Shown here: piece after piece, positions 44,187 to 53,990 of the stretch
Layout of the letters: each line of letters begins with the position of its first letter
Position numbering within the stretch: position 1 is the stretch's first letter
Assembly: GCF_046237015.1 (NCBI RefSeq)
Contig: NZ_JBJYIN010000002.1
Coordinates: 247,095 to 311,094, forward strand
Direction: 5' to 3'
Source of the DNA: JBJYIN01 sp046237015
Lineage (GTDB): Bacteria > Pseudomonadota > Gammaproteobacteria > Enterobacterales > Enterobacteriaceae
Length of the DNA: 64,000 nt
The notes under the pieces: model-generated
What the model was told of the DNA's origin: nothing
Seen by the model: only the letters and a program-made list of their open reading frames with translations
Databases searched by the model: none
Position numbers and translations under genes: made by a program

Positions 44187-45101
44187 ATGAGCTGGATTGA
44201 ACGAATTCTTAATAAAAGCAATATCACACCGACCCGCAAAGCGAACATTCCTGAGGGTGTCTGGACGAAATGTGATAGCTGCGGTCAGGTTCTGTATCGT
44301 GCAGAGTTGGAGCGTAATCTGGAGGTTTGTCCGAAGTGTGACCACCATATGCGTCTTTCTGCGCGTGCTCGTCTGCAAGCGTTCCTGGATAAAGAAGGAA
44401 CGGTGGAACTGGGTAGTGAGCTGGAACCGAAAGATGTCCTGAAATTTCGGGATTCGAAAAAATATAAAGATCGTCTGGCTGCGGCGCAAAAGCAGTCTGA
44501 TGAAAAAGACGCCCTTATCGTCATGAAAGGGACGTTGTACGGTATGCCGGTAGTCGCTGCGTCCTTTGAATTTGCCTTTATGGGCGGATCGATGGCTTCA
44601 GTGGTCGGCGCACGTTTTGTCCGTGCCGTTGAACAGGCGTTGGAAGATGGATGTCCGTTGGTCTGCTTTTCAGCCAGCGGGGGCGCTCGTATGCAAGAGG
44701 CGTTGATGTCGCTGATGCAGATGGCTAAAACCAGTGCCGCTCTGGCCAAAATGCGCGAACGGGGTTTGCCGTATATCTCCGTGCTGACAGACCCAACGAT
44801 GGGCGGTGTTTCGGCGAGTCTGGCGATGCTAGGCGATCTAAATATCGCGGAACCCAAAGCGTTGGTGGGTTTTGCCGGACCACGCGTTATCGAACAAACC
44901 GTGCGTGAAAAGCTGCCGCCGGGTTTCCAGCGTAGTGAGTTTCTGATTGAAAAAGGCGCTATCGACATGATCGTTCGCCGCCCGGATATGCGTTATAAAC
45001 TGGCGACAATCCTTGCCAAGTTGACCAATCAACCAGAACCGGGTAACGATGTGGTCGAACACCACGGTGATACTGCGTCCGAACCACAGGATGAAGTGTA
45101 G
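44187..45101 (+). CDS. accD: Acetyl-CoA carboxylase carboxyltransferase subunit beta
   Basis: Beta half of the carboxyltransferase that makes malonyl-CoA for fatty acid synthesis. The 304-residue protein starts MSWIERIL and has a four-cysteine zinc ribbon (CDSCGQ and CPKCDHH, about residues 27-50). The crotonase-like core with FSASGGARMQEALMSLMQM follows. Start ATG 44187 has AAAGG 6 nt upstream. Confidence 0.96.
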   Translation: MSWIERILNKSNITPTRKANIPEGVWTKCDSCGQVLYRAELERNLEVCPKCDHHMRLSARARLQAFLDKEGTVELGSELEPKDVLKFRDSKKYKDRLAAAQKQSDEKDALIVMKGTLYGMPVVAASFEFAFMGGSMASVVGARFVRAVEQALEDGCPLVCFSASGGARMQEALMSLMQMAKTSAALAKMRERGLPYISVLTDPTMGGVSASLAMLGDLNIAEPKALVGFAGPRVIEQTVREKLPPGFQRSEFLIEKGAIDMIVRRPDMRYKLATILAKLTNQPEPGNDVVEHHGDTASEPQDEV

Positions 45102-45182
45102 CCGAACCAATGAACAGGAAGCGTGAGCCACAATGCTCATGCTTCCTGTATAAAATGAACCGTAAGCCAGTGAACGGGACTC

Positions 45183-46451
45183 ATGAATAATCTTCAAATA
45201 CCCCAAGCCACGTCGCCTATGGTCACGTGGCTTCATTATCTGGAACATCTGCACGCTCAGGCCATTGATTTGGGATTGGAGCGCGTTAAGCAGGTAGCCG
45301 AACGTCTTCAATTACTCCAGCCTGCCAGCACTGTCTTTACCGTCGCAGGCACCAATGGTAAGGGAACAACGTGTTGTACTCTGGAGTCCATATTGATGGC
45401 TGCCGGTTTGCGCGTTGGTGTCTATAGTTCCCCGCATTTATTGCGTTATACCGAAAGAGTGCGTATTCAGGGCGCGGAGCTGCCGGAGTCACGCCATTGT
45501 CAGGCATTTTCTGATATTGAAATGGGAAGAGGGGATATTTCTCTTACCTATTTTGAGTTTGGGACGCTTGCCGCGTTACAGTTGTTTAAGCAGGAAAATC
45601 TGGACGTCGTGATTCTGGAGGTTGGCTTAGGTGGTCGGCTTGATGCGACCAACATTGTTGACGCGGACGTCTCTGTCGTGACGAGCATTGCAATCGATCA
45701 TACTGATTGGTTAGGCAAGGATCGCAATAGTATCGGCAGAGAAAAAGCGGGCATCTTTCGCCATGGTCATCCGGCCGTTGTCGGTGAGCCGGATATGCCA
45801 ATCTCGATAGCTGAGGTGGCGCAAGAGAAAGGCGCGATATTATCGCGTCGTGGACGCGATTGGGATTTTTCTGTTCAACGTGATGGCTGGAGTTGGCAGA
45901 ATAAACAGCGTGAGCTGTCCGGTTTGCCAATGCCGAACGTGCCTTTGGCTAACGCAGCTACTGCACTCGCTGCGTTGAACGATTCGCCGTTGAATATCAG
46001 CGAAGAGGCTATCCGTCAGGGGCTGCGGCAGGCCGCATTACCCGGACGTTTCCAGATTGTTCGTGAAAAACCCATGTTAATTCTGGATGTGGCACATAAC
46101 CCTCACGCTGCGGCATACCTGGCTAGCAGACTGACAGCTTTGCCTAAAACGGGAAAAACTCGTGCAGTCATTGGTATGCTGGCGGATAAGGATATCCCCG
46201 GTACGCTGGCTTATTTGCAGCCGCTGGTGGATGAATGGTATTGCGCACCGCTGGAAGGGCCACGCGGTGCGTCCGTTGAACAACTAACAACGCATCTGGC
46301 GCGCAGTCAATCGTTCGCCGATGTTGCTAGCGCGTGGCGTCAGGCGTTGGTGGAATCAACTGAGCAGGATATTGTTGTAGTGTGCGGATCTTTTCATACG
46401 GTAGCGCATGTGATGGAAGCGCTGGATGAGGAGAACGGAAATGGCGAGTAA
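45183..46451 (+). CDS. folC: Dihydrofolate synthase / folylpolyglutamate synthase FolC
   Basis: Adds glutamate to dihydropteroate and to folates. The 422-residue Mur-ligase-type enzyme has the ATP motif VAGTNGKGTTCCTLE near residue 55 and ILEVGLGGRLDATNIVD near 145, with HNPHAAAYLASRL in the C-terminal domain. Its end overlaps the dedD start by 11 nt. Confidence 0.95.
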   Translation: MNNLQIPQATSPMVTWLHYLEHLHAQAIDLGLERVKQVAERLQLLQPASTVFTVAGTNGKGTTCCTLESILMAAGLRVGVYSSPHLLRYTERVRIQGAELPESRHCQAFSDIEMGRGDISLTYFEFGTLAALQLFKQENLDVVILEVGLGGRLDATNIVDADVSVVTSIAIDHTDWLGKDRNSIGREKAGIFRHGHPAVVGEPDMPISIAEVAQEKGAILSRRGRDWDFSVQRDGWSWQNKQRELSGLPMPNVPLANAATALAALNDSPLNISEEAIRQGLRQAALPGRFQIVREKPMLILDVAHNPHAAAYLASRLTALPKTGKTRAVIGMLADKDIPGTLAYLQPLVDEWYCAPLEGPRGASVEQLTTHLARSQSFADVASAWRQALVESTEQDIVVVCGSFHTVAHVMEALDEENGNGE

Positions 46452-47175
46452 ATTTCAGAATCGCCTGGTTGGAACCGTTATTTTGGTTGCCTTGGGGGTG
46501 ATCGTGTTACCCGGCCTGTTGGATGGTAACAAAAAGCACTATGAGGATGAGTTTGCGGCGATCCCGTTAATCCCGAAGCCGGGGGATAGCAATGAAATGG
46601 ACTCGCTGCCGCCGTTGAACCAGTCTTTGATCACTCAACCGCCGGAAGGAGCGGAAGAGGCGATGCGAGGTTCTGCGCCAGCCGTCGATACGGCTACTCC
46701 TACCGAGAACGTTGCGCCAGCGACAAATACGCCGGTGGTCACCGCGCCACCGATTGTGGTAGAGCGGCCGCCAGTGCAGGCACCGGTCCAAACGCCGGTT
46801 GTGCCAAAAGTGCAGCCGAAACCGGAGGTGAAACCTAAAGCGGAGCCTCGGCCTGAACCGAAACCCGAACCGAAGCCAGAGATTAAACCCGAGCCTCGAA
46901 CGGAAACCCCGCCAGTTGAACAGGCGCCAACTGGGCAGGCTTATATCGTTCAACTGGGGGCGCTGAAGAATGCGGATAAAGTGAATGAAATTGTCGCTAA
47001 GCTTCGCCTCTCTGGCTATAGGGCTTATACCGTACCGACAACACCCATCGCAGGACAGATTACACGTATCTATGTTGGTCCGGATGCCTCAAAACAAAAG
47101 CTTCAGGCATCGTTGGGCGAGCTACAACAGTTGAGCGGACTCAGTGGGCAAGTACGGTCACATAGCGTTCGGTAA
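46441..47175 (+). CDS. dedD: Cell division protein DedD (SPOR domain)
   Basis: Bitopic inner-membrane protein that goes to the septum through its SPOR domain, which binds denuded glycan. The 244-residue product has a membrane helix near residues 8-25. A long Pro/Lys/Glu-rich periplasmic linker follows (about 95-160, with repeats of the type KPEPKPE), then a C-terminal SPOR domain (AYIVQLGALKNADKVNEIV). I chose ATG 46441 with GGAGA upstream. Confidence 0.94.
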   Translation: MASKFQNRLVGTVILVALGVIVLPGLLDGNKKHYEDEFAAIPLIPKPGDSNEMDSLPPLNQSLITQPPEGAEEAMRGSAPAVDTATPTENVAPATNTPVVTAPPIVVERPPVQAPVQTPVVPKVQPKPEVKPKAEPRPEPKPEPKPEIKPEPRTETPPVEQAPTGQAYIVQLGALKNADKVNEIVAKLRLSGYRAYTVPTTPIAGQITRIYVGPDASKQKLQASLGELQQLSGLSGQVRSHSVR

Positions 47176-47224
47176 GCGGAAATCTGCCTTTATTATCGAT
47201 TGATAAAATCGGCAGAAATACGCT

Positions 47225-47240
47225 ACGCAAACGTTTTCTT
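47225..47240 (+). promoter_or_regulatory. PurR operator upstream of cvpA-purF
   Basis: ACGCAAACGTTTTCTT matches the PurR box consensus exactly. A -10-like TAGAAT follows at 47248. Repression of the cvpA-purF operon by PurR with purines is established in E. coli. Confidence 0.9.
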
Positions 47241-47313
47241 TTTCTGTTAGAATTCGCCGCGAACAGGATGACGTCGCGGCTACTGATAGCCTCGTTCATT
47301 ATTAGGATCGTTC

Positions 47314-47814
47314 ATGGTTTGGGTTGATTACGTCATTATTGGCATCATCGGATTTTCGGCTCTGGTCAGCTTGATTCGAGGGTTTGTTCGTGAAGCGTTG
47401 TCATTGGTCACTTGGGGATGTGCATTTTTTATCGCCAGCCATTATTACGCCTACCTTGCGATCTATTTCACTCGTTTTGATGACGAACTGGTACGTAACG
47501 GTATCGCTATTGCCATCCTGTTCATTGCGACGTTGATTGTGGGTGCTATTGTCAACTATGTGATTAGTTCACTGGTCGAACGCACTGGGTTATCCGGTAC
47601 TGACCGCGTATTAGGCATTTGTTTTGGTGCGTTGCGCGGCGTGCTGATTGTCTCTGCGCTGCTATTCTTTTTGGATACCTTTACTGGTTTTTCACAGAGT
47701 GCCGACTGGAAGCAGTCCCAGTTAATCCCGCAGTTTAGCTATATTATCAGGTGGTTTTTTGACTACCTGCAAAGCACGTCAAGTTTCTTGCCGCAGCACG
47801 TCACGCTGCGGTAG
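47314..47814 (+). CDS. cvpA: Colicin V production membrane protein CvpA
   Basis: A 166-residue inner-membrane protein with about four helices, named for its need in colicin V production and linked to envelope function. It starts MVWVDYVIIGIIGFSALVSL, as in E. coli, and ends in a short polar tail. It is transcribed with purF, 21 bp downstream, under a PurR box. Confidence 0.94.
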   Translation: MVWVDYVIIGIIGFSALVSLIRGFVREALSLVTWGCAFFIASHYYAYLAIYFTRFDDELVRNGIAIAILFIATLIVGAIVNYVISSLVERTGLSGTDRVLGICFGALRGVLIVSALLFFLDTFTGFSQSADWKQSQLIPQFSYIIRWFFDYLQSTSSFLPQHVTLR

Positions 47815-47835
47815 CGCTGATGAGGAAAAGACACC

Positions 47836-49353
47836 ATGTGCGGTATTGTCGGTATCGCCGGTTTTACACCGGTCAACCAGTCGATTTATGACGCGTTAAC
47901 GGTGTTGCAACACCGTGGGCAGGATGCAGCGGGTATTGTAACCATCGATGCCTTAAATTGTTTTCGCCTGCGCAAGGCCAATGGCCTGGTAAAGGACGTA
48001 TTCGAAGCTCGGCATATGCAGCGTTTACAAGGAAATATGGGGCTTGGTCATGTGCGTTATCCGACAGCGGGCAGCTCCAGTGCTTCAGAAGCGCAGCCTT
48101 TTTATGTCAATTCTCCCTTCGGGATCACACTGGCACATAACGGTAATCTGACGAATGCGCACGAACTGCGTAAGAAGTTGTTTGCACAAGAGCGTCGTCA
48201 TGTTAACACCACGTCAGATTCGGAAATTCTGTTAAATATTTTTGCCAGAGAACTGGATCGTTTCCAACATTACCCGCTGGAAGCCGATAATATTTTTGCC
48301 GCCGTTGCCGCCACACATCAGCAAATTCGTGGCGCTTATGCCTGCGTCAGCATGATTATTGGGCACGGGATGGTGGCATTCCGCGATCCTAATGGGATCC
48401 GTCCTCTGGTGATTGGCAAACGCGATTTGGAAGATGGACGCAGCGAATATATGGTGGCGTCGGAAAGTGTGGCGTTAGATACGCTGGGCTTTGAGTTCCT
48501 GCGTGATGTTGCACCGGGTGAAGCGATTTATATCACTGAGAAAGGGCAGTTATTTACCCGCCAGTGTGCTGAGAACCCGAAAAGTAACCCTTGCCTGTTT
48601 GAGTATGTGTATTTTGCTCGCCCTGACTCGTTCATTGACAAAATTTCTGTCTACAGTGCTCGTGTGCGTATGGGGCAGAAGCTCGGCGAGAAAATCGCGC
48701 GGCAGTGGGAAGATTTGGACATCGACGTGGTCATTCCGATTCCTGAAACGTCTTGTGATATCGCGTTAGAAATCGCTCGTATTATTAATAAACCGTACCG
48801 TCAGGGGTTTGTGAAAAACCGCTATGTGGGACGGACATTTATCATGCCGGGGCAATCGGCGCGTCGTAAATCCGTTCGCCGCAAGTTGAATGCGAATCGG
48901 GCTGAATTCCGTGACAAGAATGTGCTGCTGGTGGATGATTCCATTGTGCGTGGCACAACGTCAGAGCAGATCGTCGAAATGGCTCGCGAGGCGGGGGCGA
49001 AGCGTGTTTATCTGGCTTCTGCTGCTCCGGAGATCCGTTTCCCGAACGTTTATGGTATCGATATGCCAAGCGTCAATGAGCTGATAGCCCATGGTCGCGA
49101 AGTCGAAGAAATTCGTCAAATTATCGGCGCGGATGCCCTGATTTTCCAGGATCTGGAGGATTTGATTGCCGCTGCTCGTGAAGATAATCCAGATATCGTG
49201 CAATTCGAGTGCTCGGTATTTAATGGTGTCTATGTGACGAAGGATGTCGATCAGGGTTATCTCGATTATCTGGAAGCGTTGCGCAATGATGATGCCAAAG
49301 CATTGCGTAGCCAAAATGAAGTTGAAGATCTGGAGTTACATAACGAGGGATGA
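47836..49353 (+). CDS. purF: Amidophosphoribosyltransferase PurF
   Basis: First committed step of purine synthesis, making phosphoribosylamine from PRPP and glutamine; 505 residues. It starts MCGIVGIAGF, exposing the catalytic Cys1 after removal of Met. The PRPP-binding loop reads NVLLVDDSIVRGTTS near residue 365. A strong terminator lies about 190 bp after the stop. Confidence 0.97.
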   Translation: MCGIVGIAGFTPVNQSIYDALTVLQHRGQDAAGIVTIDALNCFRLRKANGLVKDVFEARHMQRLQGNMGLGHVRYPTAGSSSASEAQPFYVNSPFGITLAHNGNLTNAHELRKKLFAQERRHVNTTSDSEILLNIFARELDRFQHYPLEADNIFAAVAATHQQIRGAYACVSMIIGHGMVAFRDPNGIRPLVIGKRDLEDGRSEYMVASESVALDTLGFEFLRDVAPGEAIYITEKGQLFTRQCAENPKSNPCLFEYVYFARPDSFIDKISVYSARVRMGQKLGEKIARQWEDLDIDVVIPIPETSCDIALEIARIINKPYRQGFVKNRYVGRTFIMPGQSARRKSVRRKLNANRAEFRDKNVLLVDDSIVRGTTSEQIVEMAREAGAKRVYLASAAPEIRFPNVYGIDMPSVNELIAHGREVEEIRQIIGADALIFQDLEDLIAAAREDNPDIVQFECSVFNGVYVTKDVDQGYLDYLEALRNDDAKALRSQNEVEDLELHNEG

Positions 49354-49539
49354 TGCTGGCGGTGAATGTTAACGCGGTAATGTGCCGGGTTATCTGATAA
49401 ACCGATTTATTTTCCCGCACATCGTTCATTCGCCTTTCCTTCATAGGGAAGGATTAACGGATTGATAATATAGTAACTTTCTTCCCAGCGATGGGAGAAA
49501 TGGATCAGTTTAAAACGTTTGATATCAATCGATAAAAAA

Positions 49540-49570
49540 GGGAGCATGCTTTGGCATGTTCCCTTTTTTT
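49540..49570 (+). terminator. Rho-independent terminator after purF
   Basis: GGGAGCATGC and GCATGTTCCC form a perfect 10-bp stem (one G-T pair) with loop TTTG, followed by seven T. It is one of the strongest terminators in the window. Confidence 0.88.
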
Positions 49571-49769
49571 ACATGAGAACACGATATCAACATCCTCGTT
49601 GCAAGCCACGAACCGTCAGGAAAAACACTTCCAGCTGTACCGTTGTGCCTTCCCATTCGCCAAACATTGAACATTATTTCAGTCATTCGTTTGATCGATC
49701 ATACAAACCATCGATACATAACTAACACAGTTCACTCAAAACGATCACATTTGTCATTTATTGATTGAA

Positions 49770-49788
49770 AATACTAATAATTATCATT
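49770..49788 (+). promoter_or_regulatory. Fur-box-like site before TonB receptor
   Basis: The 19 bp match the Fur consensus at about 13 positions when read as three hexamers (AATACT, AATAAT, then T and ATCATT). It lies 66 bp before the receptor start, where a Fur site would repress an iron-uptake gene under iron sufficiency. Confidence 0.5.
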
Positions 49789-49854
49789 TACATTGTTGGG
49801 TGTTTTTTTACACAATTTCTTGCAAAAATATTCAACAACAATAAAGGGCATATG

Positions 49855-51972
49855 ATGAAATATACCTCTTTGATTTCTATTAGAAATGCAGTATCTCTGG
49901 CGTTAGCGACAACCGCGTTAAACACGATTGCAGCTGAAAATAACAATGATGTTTTTGTTGTTACTGCAAGTGGTTATGAACAAAAGCTGACCGAAGCAGC
50001 GGCCAGCATTTCTGTCGTTAGTCAGGATGAGTTAAGCAAGCGTAAGTATAACGATCTGGCTGAAGCATTGAGTGATGTTGAGGGCGTTGATGTACGCAGC
50101 ACTACTGGAAAAACCGGTGGATTGGATATCAGTATTCGCGGTATGTCCAGTGATTACACCTTAATTCTGGTGGATGGTATTCGTCAGAACGGTACTGCTG
50201 ATGTCACGCCTAATGGTTTTGGCGCTATGAACACCAGTTTCATGCCACCGCTGTCAGCGATTGAGCGAATTGAGGTGATTCGTGGCCCAATGTCCACATT
50301 GTATGGTTCTGAAGCAATGGGCGGCGTGGTCAATATCATTACCAAGAAAGTCGCAAAAGAATGGTCGGGAACGGCAACGCTGGAACACACGTTCCAGGAA
50401 GATACTGACTATGGTGATGCCTCTAAGTTCTCTTTCTATTCCAGTGGCGCTCTGGTGGAGGATTCACTGGGATTGGCCTTACGTGGCAGTATTTTCCGCC
50501 GCGAAGCGTCGGAAGTGACAAACTCATCTGGAGAGTTGTTAAATCAGCGGGGCGCAAATCCAGTCAAATCAGATAACTATCTGCTTGGCGGTAAACTGAG
50601 CTGGCAGGTCAATGACAAGAATACATTGTGGTTGGATGGCGAGATCGCTAATCAAAAATACGACAATAAAGAGAATCAGCTCGGCACGATAGGGGTGGTT
50701 GGCGGTTATGAAGATACGCTGCGTTACCAGCGTCGTAAAGTGACGTTGGGCAGTGATAATCAGTTGGATTTTGGTACCTGGAATTCCAGCCTTTCTTATA
50801 ATCAGACGGAAAATAAAGGACGCTTGATTACCTCAGACTCAGTGCCCGATAACTCCAGCGCTGCTGGTGATAAGCGTTTGCTGAAAAATACCAACATTAT
50901 GCTTGATACCAAACTGGTTGCCCCATTAGGGGATAGCCATCTGTTTACCGTTGGCGGTCAATATTGGAATGCCACAATGAAAGACGGCATTGTTCTGGCA
51001 AATTCCGGCGGAAAATTTGAACAGGATTACTGGTCACTGTTTGCTGAGGATGAATGGCGACTGTTGGATTCACTGGCATTCACGGGTGGAGCGCGTTACG
51101 AATACAATGATACGTTTGGTGGTCATGTCAGCCCGCGAGCCTATCTGGTCTGGAATGTCATGGATGAATTGACGGTGAAAGGAGGTGTCAGCACCGGTTA
51201 TAAGACTCCTTCGCTGGCACAATTACACAATGGTATTAGTGGGGTGAGTGGCCAGGGAACGGTCACCACGATTGGTAATCCGGATCTTAAGCCGGAAGAA
51301 AGCGTCAATACCGAGCTGGGTGTGTATTATGAGCACTATTCGGGATTTGGTGCTAATGCCACGGTGTTCCAGAATCGCTACCGCAATAAAATCAGCTCGT
51401 TAACGGTTGATGATTTTTCCAGTACACATACCAATGTTGGCAAAGCAAGCACCGAAGGGGTGGAACTGGCGACGACGATACCATTATGGTCGGATAGCTG
51501 GACGATGAACCTGAATTACACGTTCACTGATAGTGAGCAGAAGGATGGTAAGAATAAGGGAGCCCGTTTGACAAATACACCAAAGCATATGGCTAATGCT
51601 CGGGTTAATTGGGACGTTAACGAGAAATTGTCCACATGGTTGAAAGCGGAATATCGTGGTAAAACGGCGCGTTATACGCAAAATTATGGGTCGTTAACGG
51701 ATGGGCAAAAGGCGGCGTATGACGATAAAGGCGCTGATTTCAAATCGTATACCGTGTTCAACTTGGGGGGATCATATAAGTTGTCGAAAGATGTGACCGT
51801 CAATGGTGCGATCAATAACCTATTCGACAAAGATTTCTCCAGCGGTGTACGCACATATGGTACAGGAAGGGGGGCCTTCACAACGGGAGACTATTATTCA
51901 TTTAGTCGTTCAACGAGCGGATCTGTCATCACGGGGCGGAATTACTGGCTATCCGTTAACGTGACATTCTGA
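49855..51972 (+). CDS. TonB-dependent siderophore receptor (CirA/FepA-like)
   Basis: Outer-membrane gated channel for an iron chelate, 705 residues. The signal peptide ends near NTIAA. The TonB box is DVFVVTA right after it. The plug domain has ISIRGMSSDYTLILVDGIRQ and IRGPMSTLYGSEAMGGVVNI, and the barrel ends in NYWLSVNVTF with a terminal Phe. I chose the second of two adjacent ATGs (49855), 6 nt after AAAGGG; an upstream extension to 49765 is unlikely. A Fur-like site lies upstream. Catecholate siderophore or colicin receptor is the likely class; the ligand is inferred. Confidence 0.88.
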   Translation: MKYTSLISIRNAVSLALATTALNTIAAENNNDVFVVTASGYEQKLTEAAASISVVSQDELSKRKYNDLAEALSDVEGVDVRSTTGKTGGLDISIRGMSSDYTLILVDGIRQNGTADVTPNGFGAMNTSFMPPLSAIERIEVIRGPMSTLYGSEAMGGVVNIITKKVAKEWSGTATLEHTFQEDTDYGDASKFSFYSSGALVEDSLGLALRGSIFRREASEVTNSSGELLNQRGANPVKSDNYLLGGKLSWQVNDKNTLWLDGEIANQKYDNKENQLGTIGVVGGYEDTLRYQRRKVTLGSDNQLDFGTWNSSLSYNQTENKGRLITSDSVPDNSSAAGDKRLLKNTNIMLDTKLVAPLGDSHLFTVGGQYWNATMKDGIVLANSGGKFEQDYWSLFAEDEWRLLDSLAFTGGARYEYNDTFGGHVSPRAYLVWNVMDELTVKGGVSTGYKTPSLAQLHNGISGVSGQGTVTTIGNPDLKPEESVNTELGVYYEHYSGFGANATVFQNRYRNKISSLTVDDFSSTHTNVGKASTEGVELATTIPLWSDSWTMNLNYTFTDSEQKDGKNKGARLTNTPKHMANARVNWDVNEKLSTWLKAEYRGKTARYTQNYGSLTDGQKAAYDDKGADFKSYTVFNLGGSYKLSKDVTVNGAINNLFDKDFSSGVRTYGTGRGAFTTGDYYSFSRSTSGSVITGRNYWLSVNVTF

Positions 51973-52118
51973 TGTTGAAGCTGGGGATGTTCGTGAGAAC
52001 GTCCCCGATGCCGATCACCTCGATTTATTCTTGCTTATCGCTAACCATTGCGGCAAAGTCAGCGCAAATCACTCATGCGCATTCATTCATCGTATGCGGC
52101 TAGTCAGAGACTATATTG

Positions 52119-52688
52119 ATGAAGCGACTTATTATTGGTATTTCCGGTGCCAGCGGCGTGATTTATGGCGTTCGGCTATTGCAGATTTTGCAGCCTATCG
52201 AAGGGATAGAAACGCATCTCATCATCAGTAATGCCGCCCGGCAGACACTGGCGCTGGAGTCTGATTACAGTCTGCGCGATGTACAGGCATTGGCGGATGT
52301 TGTCTATGACTCCCGCGATATTGCCGCCAGTATCTCCTCTGGCTCATTTAAAACTGACGGCATGGTGATATTGCCTTGTTCGATCAAAACCCTGTCGGGC
52401 ATCGTGCACAGCTACAGCGATAATCTGCTGACGCGAGCAGCCGATGTGGTGTTGAAAGAACGTCGTCCGCTGGTGCTTTGCGTACGAGAAACGCCGCTTC
52501 ATTTGGGGCATTTACGTTTGATGACGGCTGCCGTCGAGCTTGGCGCGTTGATTATGCCTCCCGTTCCTGCCTTTTATCATCGCCCGCAAAGTGTGCAGGA
52601 CATTATTGATCAAACGGTAAATCGCGTGATCGATCAGTTTAATATTGAATTGCCAAAAGACTTATTCACCCGTTGGCAGGGGGCATAA
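52119..52688 (+). CDS. ubiX: Flavin prenyltransferase UbiX
   Basis: Makes the prenylated FMN cofactor used by UbiD in ubiquinone synthesis. The 189-residue protein starts MKRLIIGISGASGVIYGVRL and has the conserved SGSFKTDGMVILPCSIKTLS and ERRPLVLCVRETPLHLGHL. ATG 52119 is preferred over a TTG one codon earlier. A clear terminator follows. Confidence 0.94.
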   Translation: MKRLIIGISGASGVIYGVRLLQILQPIEGIETHLIISNAARQTLALESDYSLRDVQALADVVYDSRDIAASISSGSFKTDGMVILPCSIKTLSGIVHSYSDNLLTRAADVVLKERRPLVLCVRETPLHLGHLRLMTAAVELGALIMPPVPAFYHRPQSVQDIIDQTVNRVIDQFNIELPKDLFTRWQGA

Positions 52689-53081
52689 TAGCGACGTTGT
52701 TATCGGCGAGATATATTGCCAATACCCCCATTCAATAACGTGTTCCGCCCCAGAATGGGGCTTTTTAATAACATTGCACCATTTTAATGAGATATTGCGC
52801 TTTTATGGTGCAGATCCCTTTCTATTTGTATTGAACGCCTGCCGATAGCTATTCCTTTATTTTAAATAAAAACCAATAAAATCAATTTCTTACTATATTT
52901 TTTACATCAAGGTCGATGTTAGACCTGGTTTTTTTCGCTGATTTACCTAAATGGCATGAAAACTGCTATGTTTTGTAATGAGACGAAAACAGCAATCACG
53001 TTATCGATTTTTTAAACGGATAAAAACCGTTTGGATGGTTAATATTAATTTAATATCAATGGATTAGGGTGAGGTCACAAT
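52689..53081. other. Intergenic region ubiX to hisJ
   Basis: About 390 bp holding the ubiX terminator and the AT-rich promoter region of the histidine transporter genes. No additional gene or repeat was recognised, and no clear ArgR box was found. Confidence 0.5.
52747..52766 (+). terminator. Rho-independent terminator after ubiX
   Basis: GCCCCA and TGGGGC form a 6-bp stem with loop GAA, followed by TTTTT, 58 bp after the ubiX stop. Confidence 0.8.
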
Positions 53082-53861
53082 ATGAATAAGCTGGTGAAAG
53101 TTATACCTTTGGCATTCATTTTGGTCGCTGGCAGTGCGATATCTGCCGTGCCTAAAAATATTAAAATTGGTACCGATCCCACTTATGCCCCATTTGAATC
53201 GAAGAATGCCAGTGGTGAACTAGTCGGGTTTGATATCGATTTGGCGAAAGAGTTGTGCAAGCGTATTGACGCCAGTTGTACGTTTGTTGAAAGTGATTTC
53301 GATGCGTTAATTCCATCGCTGAAAGCCAAAAAGATTGATGCCATTATCTCCTCACTTTCCATCACGGAAAAACGCCAGCAGGAAATTGCATTTACTGAGA
53401 AATTGTACGCAGCGAATGCACGTTTGATTGCCAGTAAAACGGTGAAAATTGAGCCCACTTTGGCTTCGTTAGGTGGGAAACGTGTCGGCGTATTGCAAGC
53501 CTCTACCCAGGAAGCTTTTGCGAATGCTAACTGGCAGCCCAAAGGCGTAGACGTTGTTGCCTATCAGAATCAGGATCTTATTTATGCCGATCTGGTAGCA
53601 GGGCGTATTGATGCGGCGTTTCAGGATGAAGTTGCCGGTAGTGAAGGCTTTTTGAAGCAAGAGATGGGTAAAGACTATGCATTTGCTGGCCCGGCCGTTA
53701 AGGATGACACGTTTTTTGGTGTTGGCACAGGCATGGGATTGCGTAAAACGGATACAGAATTGAAAGCGGCTCTGGATAAGGCTTTTGATGAAATGCGTAA
53801 AGATGGGACCTACGACACCTTTGCAAAAAAATACTTCGATTTTGATGTTTACGGTGGTTAA
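53082..53861 (+). CDS. hisJ: Histidine ABC transporter periplasmic binding protein HisJ
   Basis: Captures L-histidine (and arginine/lysine less well) for the HisQMP importer. The 259-residue protein has a signal peptide ending at ISA and then KIGTDPTYAPFESKN, with GFDIDLAKELCKRI and LSITEKRQQEIAFT, and ends KYFDFDVYGG, as in E. coli HisJ. Preceded by AT-rich promoter DNA and GTGAGG near the start. A stem-loop with a T-run separates it from hisQ, which would lower permease expression relative to the binding protein. Confidence 0.93.
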   Translation: MNKLVKVIPLAFILVAGSAISAVPKNIKIGTDPTYAPFESKNASGELVGFDIDLAKELCKRIDASCTFVESDFDALIPSLKAKKIDAIISSLSITEKRQQEIAFTEKLYAANARLIASKTVKIEPTLASLGGKRVGVLQASTQEAFANANWQPKGVDVVAYQNQDLIYADLVAGRIDAAFQDEVAGSEGFLKQEMGKDYAFAGPAVKDDTFFGVGTGMGLRKTDTELKAALDKAFDEMRKDGTYDTFAKKYFDFDVYGG

Positions 53862-53877
53862 GACCGCATCGTTACCT

Positions 53878-53917
53878 GTCGGGGAACCAAGGGAAAGCCT
53901 TTTCCCCGACGTTTTTT
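53878..53917 (+). terminator. Intercistronic stem-loop between hisJ and hisQ
   Basis: GTCGGGGAA and TTCCCCGAC form a 9-bp stem with a 15-nt loop, followed by G and six T. Partial termination here, or protection of the hisJ mRNA end, would explain a high ratio of binding protein to permease. Confidence 0.7.
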
Positions 53918-53990
53918 AATGTGTTTTTGTTTGGTCGCGGTGCGATACAGGATGCCATTTATTTCCCCTTATTATTCACGGAATTGATCG

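Larger units (their letters stand above)
49354..49854. other. Intergenic region purF to TonB receptor
   Basis: About 500 bp containing a strong terminator (49540-49570) and a Fur-like site (49770-49788). The stretch 49354-49530 between purF and the terminator has no clear gene. Confidence 0.55.

Noticed and set aside
44285..44968. A 227-codon minus-strand frame
   Set aside because: Antisense to accD without features of its own.
46567..46953. A minus-strand open frame rich in Arg and Phe
   Set aside because: It is the reverse of the Pro/Lys/Glu repeats of dedD, not a gene.
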